Of a DNA stretch of 42,625 bases, positions 7,906-15,290 are shown piece by piece. The notes under the pieces were generated by a model that had not been told where the DNA came from, made no database searches, and saw only the letters and a list, made by a program, of their open reading frames with translations. The stretch comes from JBIOJB01 sp044450465 (GTDB lineage Bacteria > Chloroflexota > Dormibacteria > Dormibacterales > Dormibacteraceae). The stretch lies in contig JBIOJB010000009.1 in the NCBI GenBank assembly GCA_044450465.1, positions 1-42,625 of the forward strand, read 5' to 3'. The position numbers and the translations under genes were made by a program. Within the stretch, counting starts at the first letter, position 1. The number at the start of each line of letters is the position of its first letter.

Positions 7906-8649
7906 ATGGACGCGACCCGAACCGCCATTCTGCCCGTAGCCCGAGCAGGGGTAATAGCCACGGGGATCGCCCTCTTGTCGCTGGCGATAGCTTCGATCCC
8001 CGCCGCCGCCGCGACAGTGATCGGATCGGCAACCGGCAACTTTGCGTGCGGCGCAGGAATCGACACGGTCCAGCTGTCCACCTCCGGCGGGACCAGCTAC
8101 GCCGTTCCGGCCGGGGGCGGCGCGATCACGTCGTGGAGCACGCAGGTCGGCGCGATAACCGGTCAGGCAGCACTGCTCGTTTGGCGACCGACTGCAACCT
8201 ACGGCACCCTGACCCTTGTTGGAGAGAGCCCGCACGTTGCTCTCACTGCCAACGCCCTCAACACCTTCAATCTCACCACACCGATCACGGCTCAAGCCGG
8301 CGACGTACTCGGCCTTCGAGTCGAGAGCCAATCCATCTGCATTCAGTCGCCTGGCGTCGCCACCGGTGTGATTGGGTTCAAGGCTGGGACAACTCCCGCA
8401 GTCGGCGTGACCGCGACGTTTTCAGTTGATCCCCTCAGCCTGACACTCGACGTTTCGGCGACCTTGGGGACGGTAACGCCGGTGCCGCCGCCGCCGCCGC
8501 CGGCGCCACAGTGCCACGAGCGCGACTCGGAACACGGTTCAGAGCACTCCGCGCCAGCGGGGCATACGGGCGCCCGCTGTGACGACTCACGCAAGTCACG
8601 TGAAGGCCACGCCTCGGAAGGTGGCCGCGGCCACAGCGCTCAGGACTGA
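7906..8649 (+). CDS. Secreted hypothetical protein with Pro-rich linker
   Basis: 247 residues with a signal peptide (hydrophobic segment ending IPAAAA, about residues 15-36) and a beta-rich, Ser/Thr/Gly-rich body to about residue 195. A CCG-repeat-encoded polyproline run follows, and then a very hydrophilic His/Glu/Ser tail unlike the body. GGAGG (7892-7896) lies 9 nt before the ATG. The tail could be the product of a frameshift within the CCG run. No family recognised; presumably exported. Confidence 0.65.
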   Translation: MDATRTAILPVARAGVIATGIALLSLAIASIPAAAATVIGSATGNFACGAGIDTVQLSTSGGTSYAVPAGGGAITSWSTQVGAITGQAALLVWRPTATYGTLTLVGESPHVALTANALNTFNLTTPITAQAGDVLGLRVESQSICIQSPGVATGVIGFKAGTTPAVGVTATFSVDPLSLTLDVSATLGTVTPVPPPPPPAPQCHERDSEHGSEHSAPAGHTGARCDDSRKSREGHASEGGRGHSAQD

Positions 8650-9083
8650 TCGCCTAAGGTCGGTGGGTCGAGTGCGCCTCGGCCCACCACCACCGAATGA
8701 CTCGAACCTGAGTGATGGTGCAGGGACGCACCGGTGGAGCAGCAGCACTGAGGCTGGGCACAGGTCCGAGAGAGGACTAGAGAGTCCGCGCCCGTCGCAA
8801 GGCCACGAGATTTACAGCGCGATGCGCCCCTCGAGGAGTTGGTTTGAATCCACCGCCGTCCACATGCGGCCTCAATCAGTGGATGGCTCTTGTCACGGAA
8901 ACTATTGCCCACCAAGGTCCCTCCAGCCGTTCCAGCCCTTCGGAGCGATGCCGGAATGCATGCTCATCCGAATTGGCCCCTCGGCAGGAATTCTTCCCGT
9001 GGCCCGGGTCTACGTTTAGTGCGGCCTCCGCAGCGGCCGGCCAACACGCTCGCGTGCCCGGATCCGGGCGCTAGCATCGCTTG
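8650..9083. other. Intergenic region, about 430 nt
   Basis: No supported gene. It holds a T-arm-like motif (8837-8855) and a motif (8893-8915) that matches 11174-11196 at 19 of 23 positions. Both belong to the dispersed short-repeat set of this part of the window. Confidence 0.45.
8893..8915 (-). repeat. Dispersed short repeat, second motif
   Basis: Minus-strand TTGGTGGGCAATAGTTTCC plus four bases matches the copy at 11174-11196 (19 of 23 positions). The centre, TAGTTTCCGT, is identical. Confidence 0.45.
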
Positions 9084-9132
9084 ATGCGCGTTCGTTGGCC
9101 TCATCGGAGGCACCAGCTGGGAATCCACCGCG

Positions 9133-9777
9133 GTGTATTACCGGTTGCTGAACGAAGAGGTCAGGCGTCGCCTTGGCGGTTCACATTCGGCACGAATCCT
9201 AATGGTGAGCCTCGACGGTGGCGACCTAGAGGAGTTGATGAGCGACGATCAATGGGATGAGGTCTGCGGCCGTGTGGTAGATGCGGCGCGATCGCTCGAG
9301 GCAGGAGGTGCGGACATGGCCTTGATCTGTTCCAACACAAACCACCAATGTGCTGAAGCTGTGGAGGCGTCGGTCGGGCTGCCGCTGGTTCACATCGCCG
9401 ATCCGGCAGCAGACGCGGTCAGGCAAGCCAATATCCGGCGTGTCGGTCTTCTAGGGACGCGGTACACGATGGAGCGGGGGTTCCTGCGCGACCGGCTGGA
9501 GGCTCGTGGCCTTGAGGTGATTGTCCCGGGTGAACCCGACCGCACCACAATCCACGACATTCAGTTCAAAGAACTGGTCTTCGGAAAGCGATTGGACAGC
9601 TCCCGGAGCGCATTCATCGACGTGATCGACCGTCTTGTAGGTCAGGGCGCCGAGGGGGTGATCCTAGGGTGCACCGAGTTCGGGATGCTCATCGGCGCCG
9701 GCGATACGTCTGTGCCGCTATTCGACACGACGGTGCTGCACGCTAAGCGAGCAGTCGACCTCGCACTAACGCAGTGA
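9133..9777 (+). CDS. Aspartate/glutamate racemase family protein, N-terminus frameshifted
   Basis: Cofactor-independent racemase fold with the two catalytic-cysteine motifs: ICSNTNH (about residue 61) and GVILGCTEFG (about residue 177). The open frame begins at GTG 9133, but the 13 codons before it in the same frame encode the conserved family N-terminus (VGLIGGTSWESTA) and are closed by TGA at 9082-9084. An ATG at 9084 is one base out of frame. So a one-base insertion near 9087-9093, or a sequencing error, has separated the normal start from the body. As read, the product lacks the first beta strand and is probably inactive. Confidence 0.75.
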   Translation: MYYRLLNEEVRRRLGGSHSARILMVSLDGGDLEELMSDDQWDEVCGRVVDAARSLEAGGADMALICSNTNHQCAEAVEASVGLPLVHIADPAADAVRQANIRRVGLLGTRYTMERGFLRDRLEARGLEVIVPGEPDRTTIHDIQFKELVFGKRLDSSRSAFIDVIDRLVGQGAEGVILGCTEFGMLIGAGDTSVPLFDTTVLHAKRAVDLALTQ

Positions 9778-10008
9778 CGATGCCGTGCCATGCGGCTAAG
9801 AAGGCTCACCTCAATTTGAATTTCTCGCGCCGGCGTATGGCTGAAACGCACTTGACGGATGGCAAGCCGAGATCTAGACGGTTGTTGGCACGGCGTTCAG
9901 GCTGATCTTCCGCGAAGTAGGTGGTTCGAGTCCACCGCGGCCCCCTTCGATTCGGCGCCCTTACATAACGCGAACCGAAATCGCCCAGACGCCATGACCC
10001 GGTGGGGT
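9778..10008. other. Intergenic region with T-arm-like and repeat motifs
   Basis: 231 nt between the racemase and a convergent lipoprotein gene. It contains a perfect tRNA-like T-arm (9920-9936) and the second full copy of the dispersed repeat (9930-9978), but no complete tRNA cloverleaf. Confidence 0.45.
9920..9978 (+). repeat. Dispersed short repeat, copy 2, with tRNA T-arm-like stem
   Basis: GGTGG-TTCGAGT-CCACC (9920-9936) has the stem and loop of a tRNA T-arm. It overlaps the 13-mer GTCCACCGCGGCC, and the second 13-mer TAACGCGAACCGA follows at 9966-9978. No matching 5' acceptor strand or anticodon arm is visible upstream. Confidence 0.55.
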
Positions 10009-11049
10009 TCAGTACTGAAAGAGGGTCAAGTTGTTGCGCTCGAAGACGACCATTCCGTTTGCTCCCACAACAAACAGGTCGACGGGGGCAAAGCCACCCG
10101 TCTGGGGGTACGCGGGATCGAGAACGCCGACGGCCATGTGCGAACCGCCCGGCTCGGGGAACGCCTGCCAGTACTTGAACTGGTCATTGGGGCAGGACCA
10201 GATTGTGTGGCTCGTACGCCAGTCCACGATGCTGGGTCTGGCCCCGAAGCTGCCCGCGACGACAGCGAGCGTTCCGTCCCACGAGAACGCGAACACTTCA
10301 TCGGGAGTCGTCCCAGCAACAGAGCCGTCCCGGCCGTAGATTGTCGTCGGCGAGCCTGGTGCCGGGCTCAACGCGACGTACTGGCCGTCGTGCGAAGCGA
10401 CGATCCACGCGCCGCCGCCGCCGCTCCAGAGGATTAGGCCGCTGGAGAGCTGAATGACCCAGAAGTCGACGACGCCGAGACCTTGGCCACCTGCTTCGTA
10501 GACGACCGCACGATCGGCGGCCGGACTGCAGGCCATGACCACCGGACCGCCGGCCATGAGGCCGGCACCCGCGATGGTGCCCACTTGAGCGACATTGCGC
10601 GGCGCCTGTCCTGGCTCCCCGATCTGCAACATCCCAGGGCCCGTAACATCCCGCGCCTTGGTGCGCACGATGTTGCAGAAGTGGACCCCGTCGTCTGCCC
10701 AATACACGGGGTTTGCAACCGTGCCGTCGACCACTGCGCCCCCTCGGTCGCGCAGGTCGGTCACCGTGGAGTAGAGAGTCCCTTGTGGATTGCCCGAGCC
10801 ACCCTGGTTGACGCCAATACCCACTTTGCCCGACGCCTTGTCATCCCATGTGACACCATCGAGCTGGTCGAAGCTTGCAGGGTCGTGATATAGGATCACC
10901 GGGGCGGAGTCCGGGACTTGGATCGAGCTGGTCAGCGGAGTCGGAGATACCGGTGCCGATGGGATCGGCGTTTGTCTCGCGGTGGGACTGCTCGCCTGAC
11001 CGCATGAAGCGACTAACGCTACGCCGATGGCAAGCAGGAGCTCGCGCAT
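10009..11049 (-). CDS. Lipoprotein, beta-propeller-like
   Basis: 346 residues. A signal peptide with lipobox ending at Cys16 (LVASC) is followed by a Pro/Thr/Ser linker and a beta-rich body. Repeats of the type 'DGQYVALSP' and 'FSWDGTLAVV' suggest a WD40/PD40-like propeller. It is exported and lipid-anchored; its function is unknown. It resembles in layout the lipoprotein at 30051-31172. An AT-rich inverted repeat GTCAA-N9-TTGAC (11053-11071) lies just upstream of the ATG and may hold its promoter or operator. Confidence 0.75.
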   Translation of the reverse strand: MRELLLAIGVALVASCGQASSPTARQTPIPSAPVSPTPLTSSIQVPDSAPVILYHDPASFDQLDGVTWDDKASGKVGIGVNQGGSGNPQGTLYSTVTDLRDRGGAVVDGTVANPVYWADDGVHFCNIVRTKARDVTGPGMLQIGEPGQAPRNVAQVGTIAGAGLMAGGPVVMACSPAADRAVVYEAGGQGLGVVDFWVIQLSSGLILWSGGGGAWIVASHDGQYVALSPAPGSPTTIYGRDGSVAGTTPDEVFAFSWDGTLAVVAGSFGARPSIVDWRTSHTIWSCPNDQFKYWQAFPEPGGSHMAVGVLDPAYPQTGGFAPVDLFVVGANGMVVFERNNLTLFQY

Positions 11050-11052
11050 GCT

Positions 11053-11071
11053 GTCAATTGATTAACTTGAC
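11053..11071. promoter_or_regulatory. AT-rich inverted repeat upstream of lipoprotein gene
   Basis: GTCAA and TTGAC, separated by 9 nt, lie 4 nt before the start codon of the minus-strand lipoprotein gene in otherwise GC-rich DNA. Possible operator or promoter. Confidence 0.3.
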
Positions 11072-11166
11072 CCGCGACGGGCGGTTACGCAAGAGGCTTT
11101 CTGCCTCACGCGTTTGGGCCTGCGGTCCCGTAGCTCGATCCTAGAACGCAGCACGGTGACTTCTCA

Positions 11167-11196
11167 GTTCGCGTTACGGAAACTACCGGCCACCAA
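11167..11196 (-). repeat. Dispersed short repeat, joining both motifs
   Basis: On the minus strand this reads through TAGTTTCCGT (shared with 8893-8915) into TAACGCGAAC (shared with 7622 and 9966). It therefore links the two repeat motifs found elsewhere in this part of the window. Confidence 0.5.
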
Positions 11197-11289
11197 ATGA
11201 CGCTTTGCGCCTCTGGCCCCGGTCATGTAAGCCCGATCGAGTGGAGCTGGCCGTAGGGTTAACCTCTGAGTGTCGATGTGGAGAGCTCG

Positions 11290-12267
11290 ATGAAAGCGGT
11301 CGTCTGCGACCGATATGGGCTGCCGGACGTACTGCATCTTGAAGACGTGGCACGGCCGATCCCCAAGGACGACGAGGTCTTGATCAAGGTTCACGCGACG
11401 ACAGTCACTCGCACCGACTGCGGGTGGCGCGACCCAAGGCCGTACTTCTTCGTTCGCATTTTTGTCGGTCTTCTGAAACCGCGGCGCCCGATCCTCGGGA
11501 TGGAAGTGGCGGGTGAGGTTGTGGCAGCCGGCGCCCGAGTCACCGAGTTCCAAGATGGTGACCAGGTATTCGGCATCAGCGGATTCGGCGCACACGCTGA
11601 GTTCGTCTGCGTGCGCGAAAGTGCGCCGCTTGGACTCAAACCTGCCGGTGTGGCTTTCGTGGAGGCGGCGCCCGTCTGCGATGGAGGATGTACAGCGCTG
11701 TCTTGCCTGAGACAAGTCGATCTGCGGAGCGGGCAGCGCATCGTGATCTATGGCGCAACCGGCTCAATCGGCACGGCCGCCGTTCAGGTGGCCAAACACC
11801 TCGGGGCTGAGGTCACCGCGGTATGCAGCCAGAAGAGCGTCGGGCTTGTGAAATCGCTCGGCGCCGATGAGGTCATCGACTACGAACATGAAGATTTCAC
11901 GAAGAACGGCAAGACATATGACGTCATCTTTGACGCGGTCGGCAAACACTCGTTCAGGCGCTGCCGGCGCTCGTTGAAGTCAGGTGGCACCTACGTCAGT
12001 ACAGACCTCGGGTTCATGTGGCATCTGCCAATCCTCATCGCGTGGACGCGCTGGGTTGGGACCAAGAGAGCGGCGCTAGGGATCGCCCGTTACACGAAGC
12101 AGGACGTCGTCTTGCTCCAGAAGCTCGTTCAGGCCGGGGCGTATCGGGCAGTCATTGACAGGTCCTACCCACTTGAGCAGGTGGTCGACGCGGCAAGGTA
12201 TGTGGAGACTGGTCAGAAGATCGGGAACGTCGTTCTGACCGTCGGGCCTTCCGAACTGCAGGCGTAG
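11290..12267 (+). CDS. Medium-chain NAD(P)-dependent dehydrogenase/reductase
   Basis: 325-residue cytosolic MDR-superfamily protein. The N-terminal GroES-like domain starts MKAVVCDRYGLPDVL. The Rossmann motif YGATGSIGTAAVQVAKHLGAE follows at about residues 155-175. The catalytic-zinc ligand pattern of true alcohol dehydrogenases is not evident, so a quinone-oxidoreductase-like role is likely. GGAGAG (11280-11285) precedes the ATG at 11290; a GTG at 11278 is less likely because it would add residues not seen in the family. No operon partners. Confidence 0.88.
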   Translation: MKAVVCDRYGLPDVLHLEDVARPIPKDDEVLIKVHATTVTRTDCGWRDPRPYFFVRIFVGLLKPRRPILGMEVAGEVVAAGARVTEFQDGDQVFGISGFGAHAEFVCVRESAPLGLKPAGVAFVEAAPVCDGGCTALSCLRQVDLRSGQRIVIYGATGSIGTAAVQVAKHLGAEVTAVCSQKSVGLVKSLGADEVIDYEHEDFTKNGKTYDVIFDAVGKHSFRRCRRSLKSGGTYVSTDLGFMWHLPILIAWTRWVGTKRAALGIARYTKQDVVLLQKLVQAGAYRAVIDRSYPLEQVVDAARYVETGQKIGNVVLTVGPSELQA

Positions 12268-12343
12268 GCCACATAGCATCCGGCTCACCAAATCTCAGTT
12301 CCAGCCTTTCGTAACCCACCAACCTTCAGGGCGTTCCACTGAC

Positions 12344-12835
12344 ATGCGGGCTGGGCCTCGCCGGCTGCCGCTGATCGCCTTGGGCGCGCTCGGTGCGTTG
12401 ATTGTGCTGATCCTTGGGGGCACCTGGATCTACCGTGCGAGCGGGATCTGGTCAGGCGGCCGGGACTTGGTCGACCAGAGCGGTTCAGGAGCGGGCGGTG
12501 AGACGACTGAAGTGTTCACCGTGGATGGCGACTGGGATCTTCGGTGGTCTTATAACTGCTCGCCGAGCCTGAGCGACCTCTATCCTCTTGCGCCCGCTGC
12601 CAAGGCTGATCCCTGTTACTTCAGCGTGACGGTCAAGCAAATGTCGGATTGTCAGGTCTCGCCTGCGAATTACGGCATTAATTTGCACGGCGCACAGAGT
12701 CAGGGCGTAGTCCACAACCACGCGAGTGGAACCTTCTACTTCGTGGTTGAGTTTGTGGGCACCTGGACGGTCGCCGTGACTGGATCGGGGCGGGCATCGG
12801 GAGTGGGTCCGGCACCCCACTGCAACGAAGGATAG
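12344..12835 (+). CDS. Membrane-anchored extracytoplasmic hypothetical protein
   Basis: 163 residues with one N-terminal transmembrane helix (about residues 8-30) and an extracytoplasmic beta-rich domain. The domain starts FTVDGDWDLRWSYNC and has several cysteines that could form disulfides (for example NCS, PCYF, DCQ, HCNEG). Function unknown. Confidence 0.7.
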   Translation: MRAGPRRLPLIALGALGALIVLILGGTWIYRASGIWSGGRDLVDQSGSGAGGETTEVFTVDGDWDLRWSYNCSPSLSDLYPLAPAAKADPCYFSVTVKQMSDCQVSPANYGINLHGAQSQGVVHNHASGTFYFVVEFVGTWTVAVTGSGRASGVGPAPHCNEG

Positions 12836-13029
12836 AACTCGGAGGCTGACAGACCATGTCAGCTCTGCACGTCCCCGCCGGACCTCTGAAGAGCCGTCCC
12901 TTCGGCTCACGAGGTCATGATCCGTGGCGGTGGTGCTCCGTCACGAAGGCGAAACCCAGTCGATTGCCGTGAGCATTAGTGTTCTCGGGCCATGACCCGG
13001 CGGCCAACTCAAGCAAGAGGGGCAAACCG

Positions 13030-13545
13030 GTGATCCTCCCCAAGATCCGGGATCCGCGGTTCATCACCGTGCGTCGCGGCGGCAGCCTCCAAGATGATGA
13101 TCACCGCCTTCTGGCGATCTGGGCGGCTGACTGCGCACAGCACGTCCTGCACCACTTCGATCAGGCTCGGCCGAAGGACGACCGTCCACGTCAGGCGATC
13201 GATCTCGGGCGTGCCTGGGCGCGGGGTGAGATCACGTGGGCTGAGGCCCGCACGGCGGCCGGTCACGCAAACGCTGCCGCCAGAGACCTGAGTGGGGCGG
13301 GACGGCATGCCGCGTACGCTGCCGGCCAGGCCGCGGCGGTAGGCCATGTGGCGGCCCACGAGCTCGGAGCTGCGGCCTACGCGATCAAGGCGGCGCGGGC
13401 GGCAGCGGCTGAAGACAAGCGCGAAGCGGCCGGCCGCTTGGAGTGCCAGTGGCAGCGCGGCCAACTACCCCATGAGATCCGAGAACTTGTCATCGACGAC
13501 CAGCGGCTGCGCAACGAGTTGTGCTGGTTCGCGTTCGACTGCTGA
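13030..13545 (+). CDS. Putative immunity protein, Imm5-like
   Basis: 171 residues. The opening (ILPKIRDPRFITVRRGG), the block DDDHRLLAIWAADCAQHVLHHF, the Ala/His-rich helices and the C-terminal RGQLPHEIRELVIDDQRLRN are typical of the 'putative immunity protein' (Imm-5-like) family. The start is placed at GTG 13030, 8 nt after AGAGGGG, matching the family N-terminus. In the family such proteins are thought to neutralise polymorphic toxins, but no toxin gene is adjacent here. Confidence 0.8.
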   Translation: MILPKIRDPRFITVRRGGSLQDDDHRLLAIWAADCAQHVLHHFDQARPKDDRPRQAIDLGRAWARGEITWAEARTAAGHANAAARDLSGAGRHAAYAAGQAAAVGHVAAHELGAAAYAIKAARAAAAEDKREAAGRLECQWQRGQLPHEIRELVIDDQRLRNELCWFAFDC

Positions 13546-13648
13546 TACGGCGTTACGGAACCGCCGCCCTATCACCGCCAAAGCGCAACCGTGATTGCGG
13601 TGAGCCTTTAGCGACTCGGGCGGCTCACACCATGATGGGGCGGCTAAC

Positions 13649-14128
13649 ATGCCACCGATGCAGGGCGACGCACTCCTGATCGGGATCGGAACATTCGGGA
13701 TCGGGACCGCCGGCTTTGCCGCTGTAGCGGCGAGCCTCCGCTCCGAATCCCAACGTTGGACTCCAGTTCACTCGCTTCGGGTGCGGGCGATCGTCTCCAC
13801 CAGCTTCAATGTGGCCTTCGAGAGCGTGGCCCCCCTGATTGCCGCTTCGATCCTCAGTGACGTTCACTACGCCCTCGTGGTCGCCAGCCTGGTCACCGGC
13901 ACATATGCTCTTTGCGTCGTTGCGATCCGCGGACGGCAGTTCGTGAAGACGCGCGCTTTCCGGCTGCGTTCAGGGCAGATGATGGTTGCGACGGGGGTGT
14001 TGAGCGTCACCCTGTTTCTGCTCAACGGCTTCTTCTTCGTCTCCGTCGGCGTGTACGCCCTGGCTCTTTGCTTCCAGCTCGCAACCGCGGCGGTGAGCTT
14101 CTACAGCCTGATCGCTGACACTACTTAG
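13649..14128 (+). CDS. Hypothetical membrane protein
   Basis: 159 residues, about four hydrophobic helices and an Arg-containing loop after the first (SLRSESQRWTPVHSLRVRAI). The arrangement matches that of the membrane protein at 5873-6481, so they may be distant paralogues. Start codon usage is uncertain (ATG 13649 or 13658). Function unknown. Confidence 0.65.
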   Translation: MPPMQGDALLIGIGTFGIGTAGFAAVAASLRSESQRWTPVHSLRVRAIVSTSFNVAFESVAPLIAASILSDVHYALVVASLVTGTYALCVVAIRGRQFVKTRAFRLRSGQMMVATGVLSVTLFLLNGFFFVSVGVYALALCFQLATAAVSFYSLIADTT

Positions 14129-14183
14129 CCGGCTTGACCAGCCGCTTCGGCGGTGCCAGACTCGCGCGCCAATAAATTGGGCC

Positions 14184-14597
14184 GTGTGGGCGCCGAATCT
14201 TGGTGTCGCGTTCGTCGCGACCCTGGATTGCGTCGTGATCTCGGACGCGATGTATCAGATCGTGGGTGAAAGGCCCTCATTTCTTCCCTTTGAACGCCTG
14301 TGGTTCAAGCGGGTGCCTGCAACAGCTGCCGATCGCCTGCTCCAGGGAGTCAGCAAGCTTCTTGTTTACGTCGGGATGTTGATGGTCCAGCTACCGTGGT
14401 TTCTGATCCCGCTTCTTAGCGGATTGGGAGCGGCGAGTGGACCCCAACCGGGAGGCCTCTGGGCAGAACATGCGATGGGACTGGCCCTGATGGTCGGCGC
14501 TGCCTTGTGTCTGTTTCTCGGGGTGAGCTCCACAATCATCCATTCCAAAATTCGATTCACGTCCCTCGGATTCAAGTCTGAGGCGAGCCAGACCTAG
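14184..14597 (+). CDS. Hypothetical membrane protein
   Basis: 137 residues from a GTG start, with about four hydrophobic segments (for example LLVYVGMLMVQLPWFLIPLL and ALMVGAALCLFLGV). It follows the previous membrane protein by 55 nt in the same direction and may be cotranscribed. No family recognised and no clear Shine-Dalgarno, so the start is uncertain. Confidence 0.55.
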   Translation: MWAPNLGVAFVATLDCVVISDAMYQIVGERPSFLPFERLWFKRVPATAADRLLQGVSKLLVYVGMLMVQLPWFLIPLLSGLGAASGPQPGGLWAEHAMGLALMVGAALCLFLGVSSTIIHSKIRFTSLGFKSEASQT

Positions 14598-14707
14598 GAC
14601 AGTTCCGCGACCACCGTCTTGGTGGGGGCGTCGTACGGGTCACCGTGACGGTGAACGACCTTCCAAGTTCCCTCCTCACGTCGCTCCCCCATCAGTTGGC
14701 ACCGCGC

Positions 14708-14730
14708 TAGGGCTTGAGTCCACCGCCCTA
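14708..14730. repeat. Hairpin containing the GAGTCCACCGC motif
   Basis: TAGGGC (14708-14713) and GCCCTA (14725-14730) form a 6-bp stem. The loop holds TTGAGTCCACC, the same string seen in the T-arm-like element at 9925-9936. It may act as a terminator after the membrane-protein gene or be part of the dispersed repeat set. Confidence 0.35.
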
Positions 14731-14825
14731 CGGGAACGACTTAGAGGCGGAGCCGAACTCTGGGCACGCCTTTGGGCCCCAGTAAAGTGATTTGGTCCGG
14801 TGGATTGATTTAGAGGTACTTGCCC

Positions 14826-15122
14826 ATGTTCGGATCCATTGCCAAGGTGAAATTGAAGCCCGGCGCGTTCGAGAAGATGTTCAATCTGACCAAGAGCAAC
14901 ATCGAGGCGCGGCCGGTGAAGGGCCGCGTGTTCAACGCCGTGTTCCGAAGCCAGACCGACCCGGACGAGATCTGGAGCGTCGTCGGATTCGAGGACGAGG
15001 CTACCTACCGCGCCAATGCGAGCAACCCACAGACCTCGGAAGTGGCCGAGCAGTTGAAGCAGCTCATGGCCGCTCCGCCGGAGTGGCATGACGGCGAGAT
15101 CGTGTGGGATAAGCGTTGGTGA
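14826..15122 (+). CDS. Small ABM-like dimeric alpha/beta-barrel protein
   Basis: 98 residues with the beta-alpha-beta layout of antibiotic-biosynthesis-monooxygenase-like (ABM) proteins: MFGSIAKVKLKPGAFEKMF, then an exposed strand VFNAVFRSQTDPDEIWSVVGFEDEA-type core and a C-terminal helix. AGAGG (14812-14816) is 9 nt before the ATG. Likely a cytosolic dimer; enzymatic activity cannot be inferred. Confidence 0.75.
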   Translation: MFGSIAKVKLKPGAFEKMFNLTKSNIEARPVKGRVFNAVFRSQTDPDEIWSVVGFEDEATYRANASNPQTSEVAEQLKQLMAAPPEWHDGEIVWDKRW

Positions 15123-15290
15123 TGCTCGAGCCTCGATAAAGGACAAGCCGTCCCGGGTTTGGTCGCCGTCCTGAGCTGACCCTGGGCCGGCGATCGGCTC
15201 GGCGGTCCACAGTCGGGCACTCTGCCGGTCCACATGCTTACGTGTCGACAATCCCGCCGTGCGCCTGTCGTCTAGCATCTACCCGACACG

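Noticed and set aside
9850..9945. Complete tRNA gene
   Set aside because: Only the T-arm can be formed; there is no matching 5' acceptor strand, D-arm or anticodon loop upstream.
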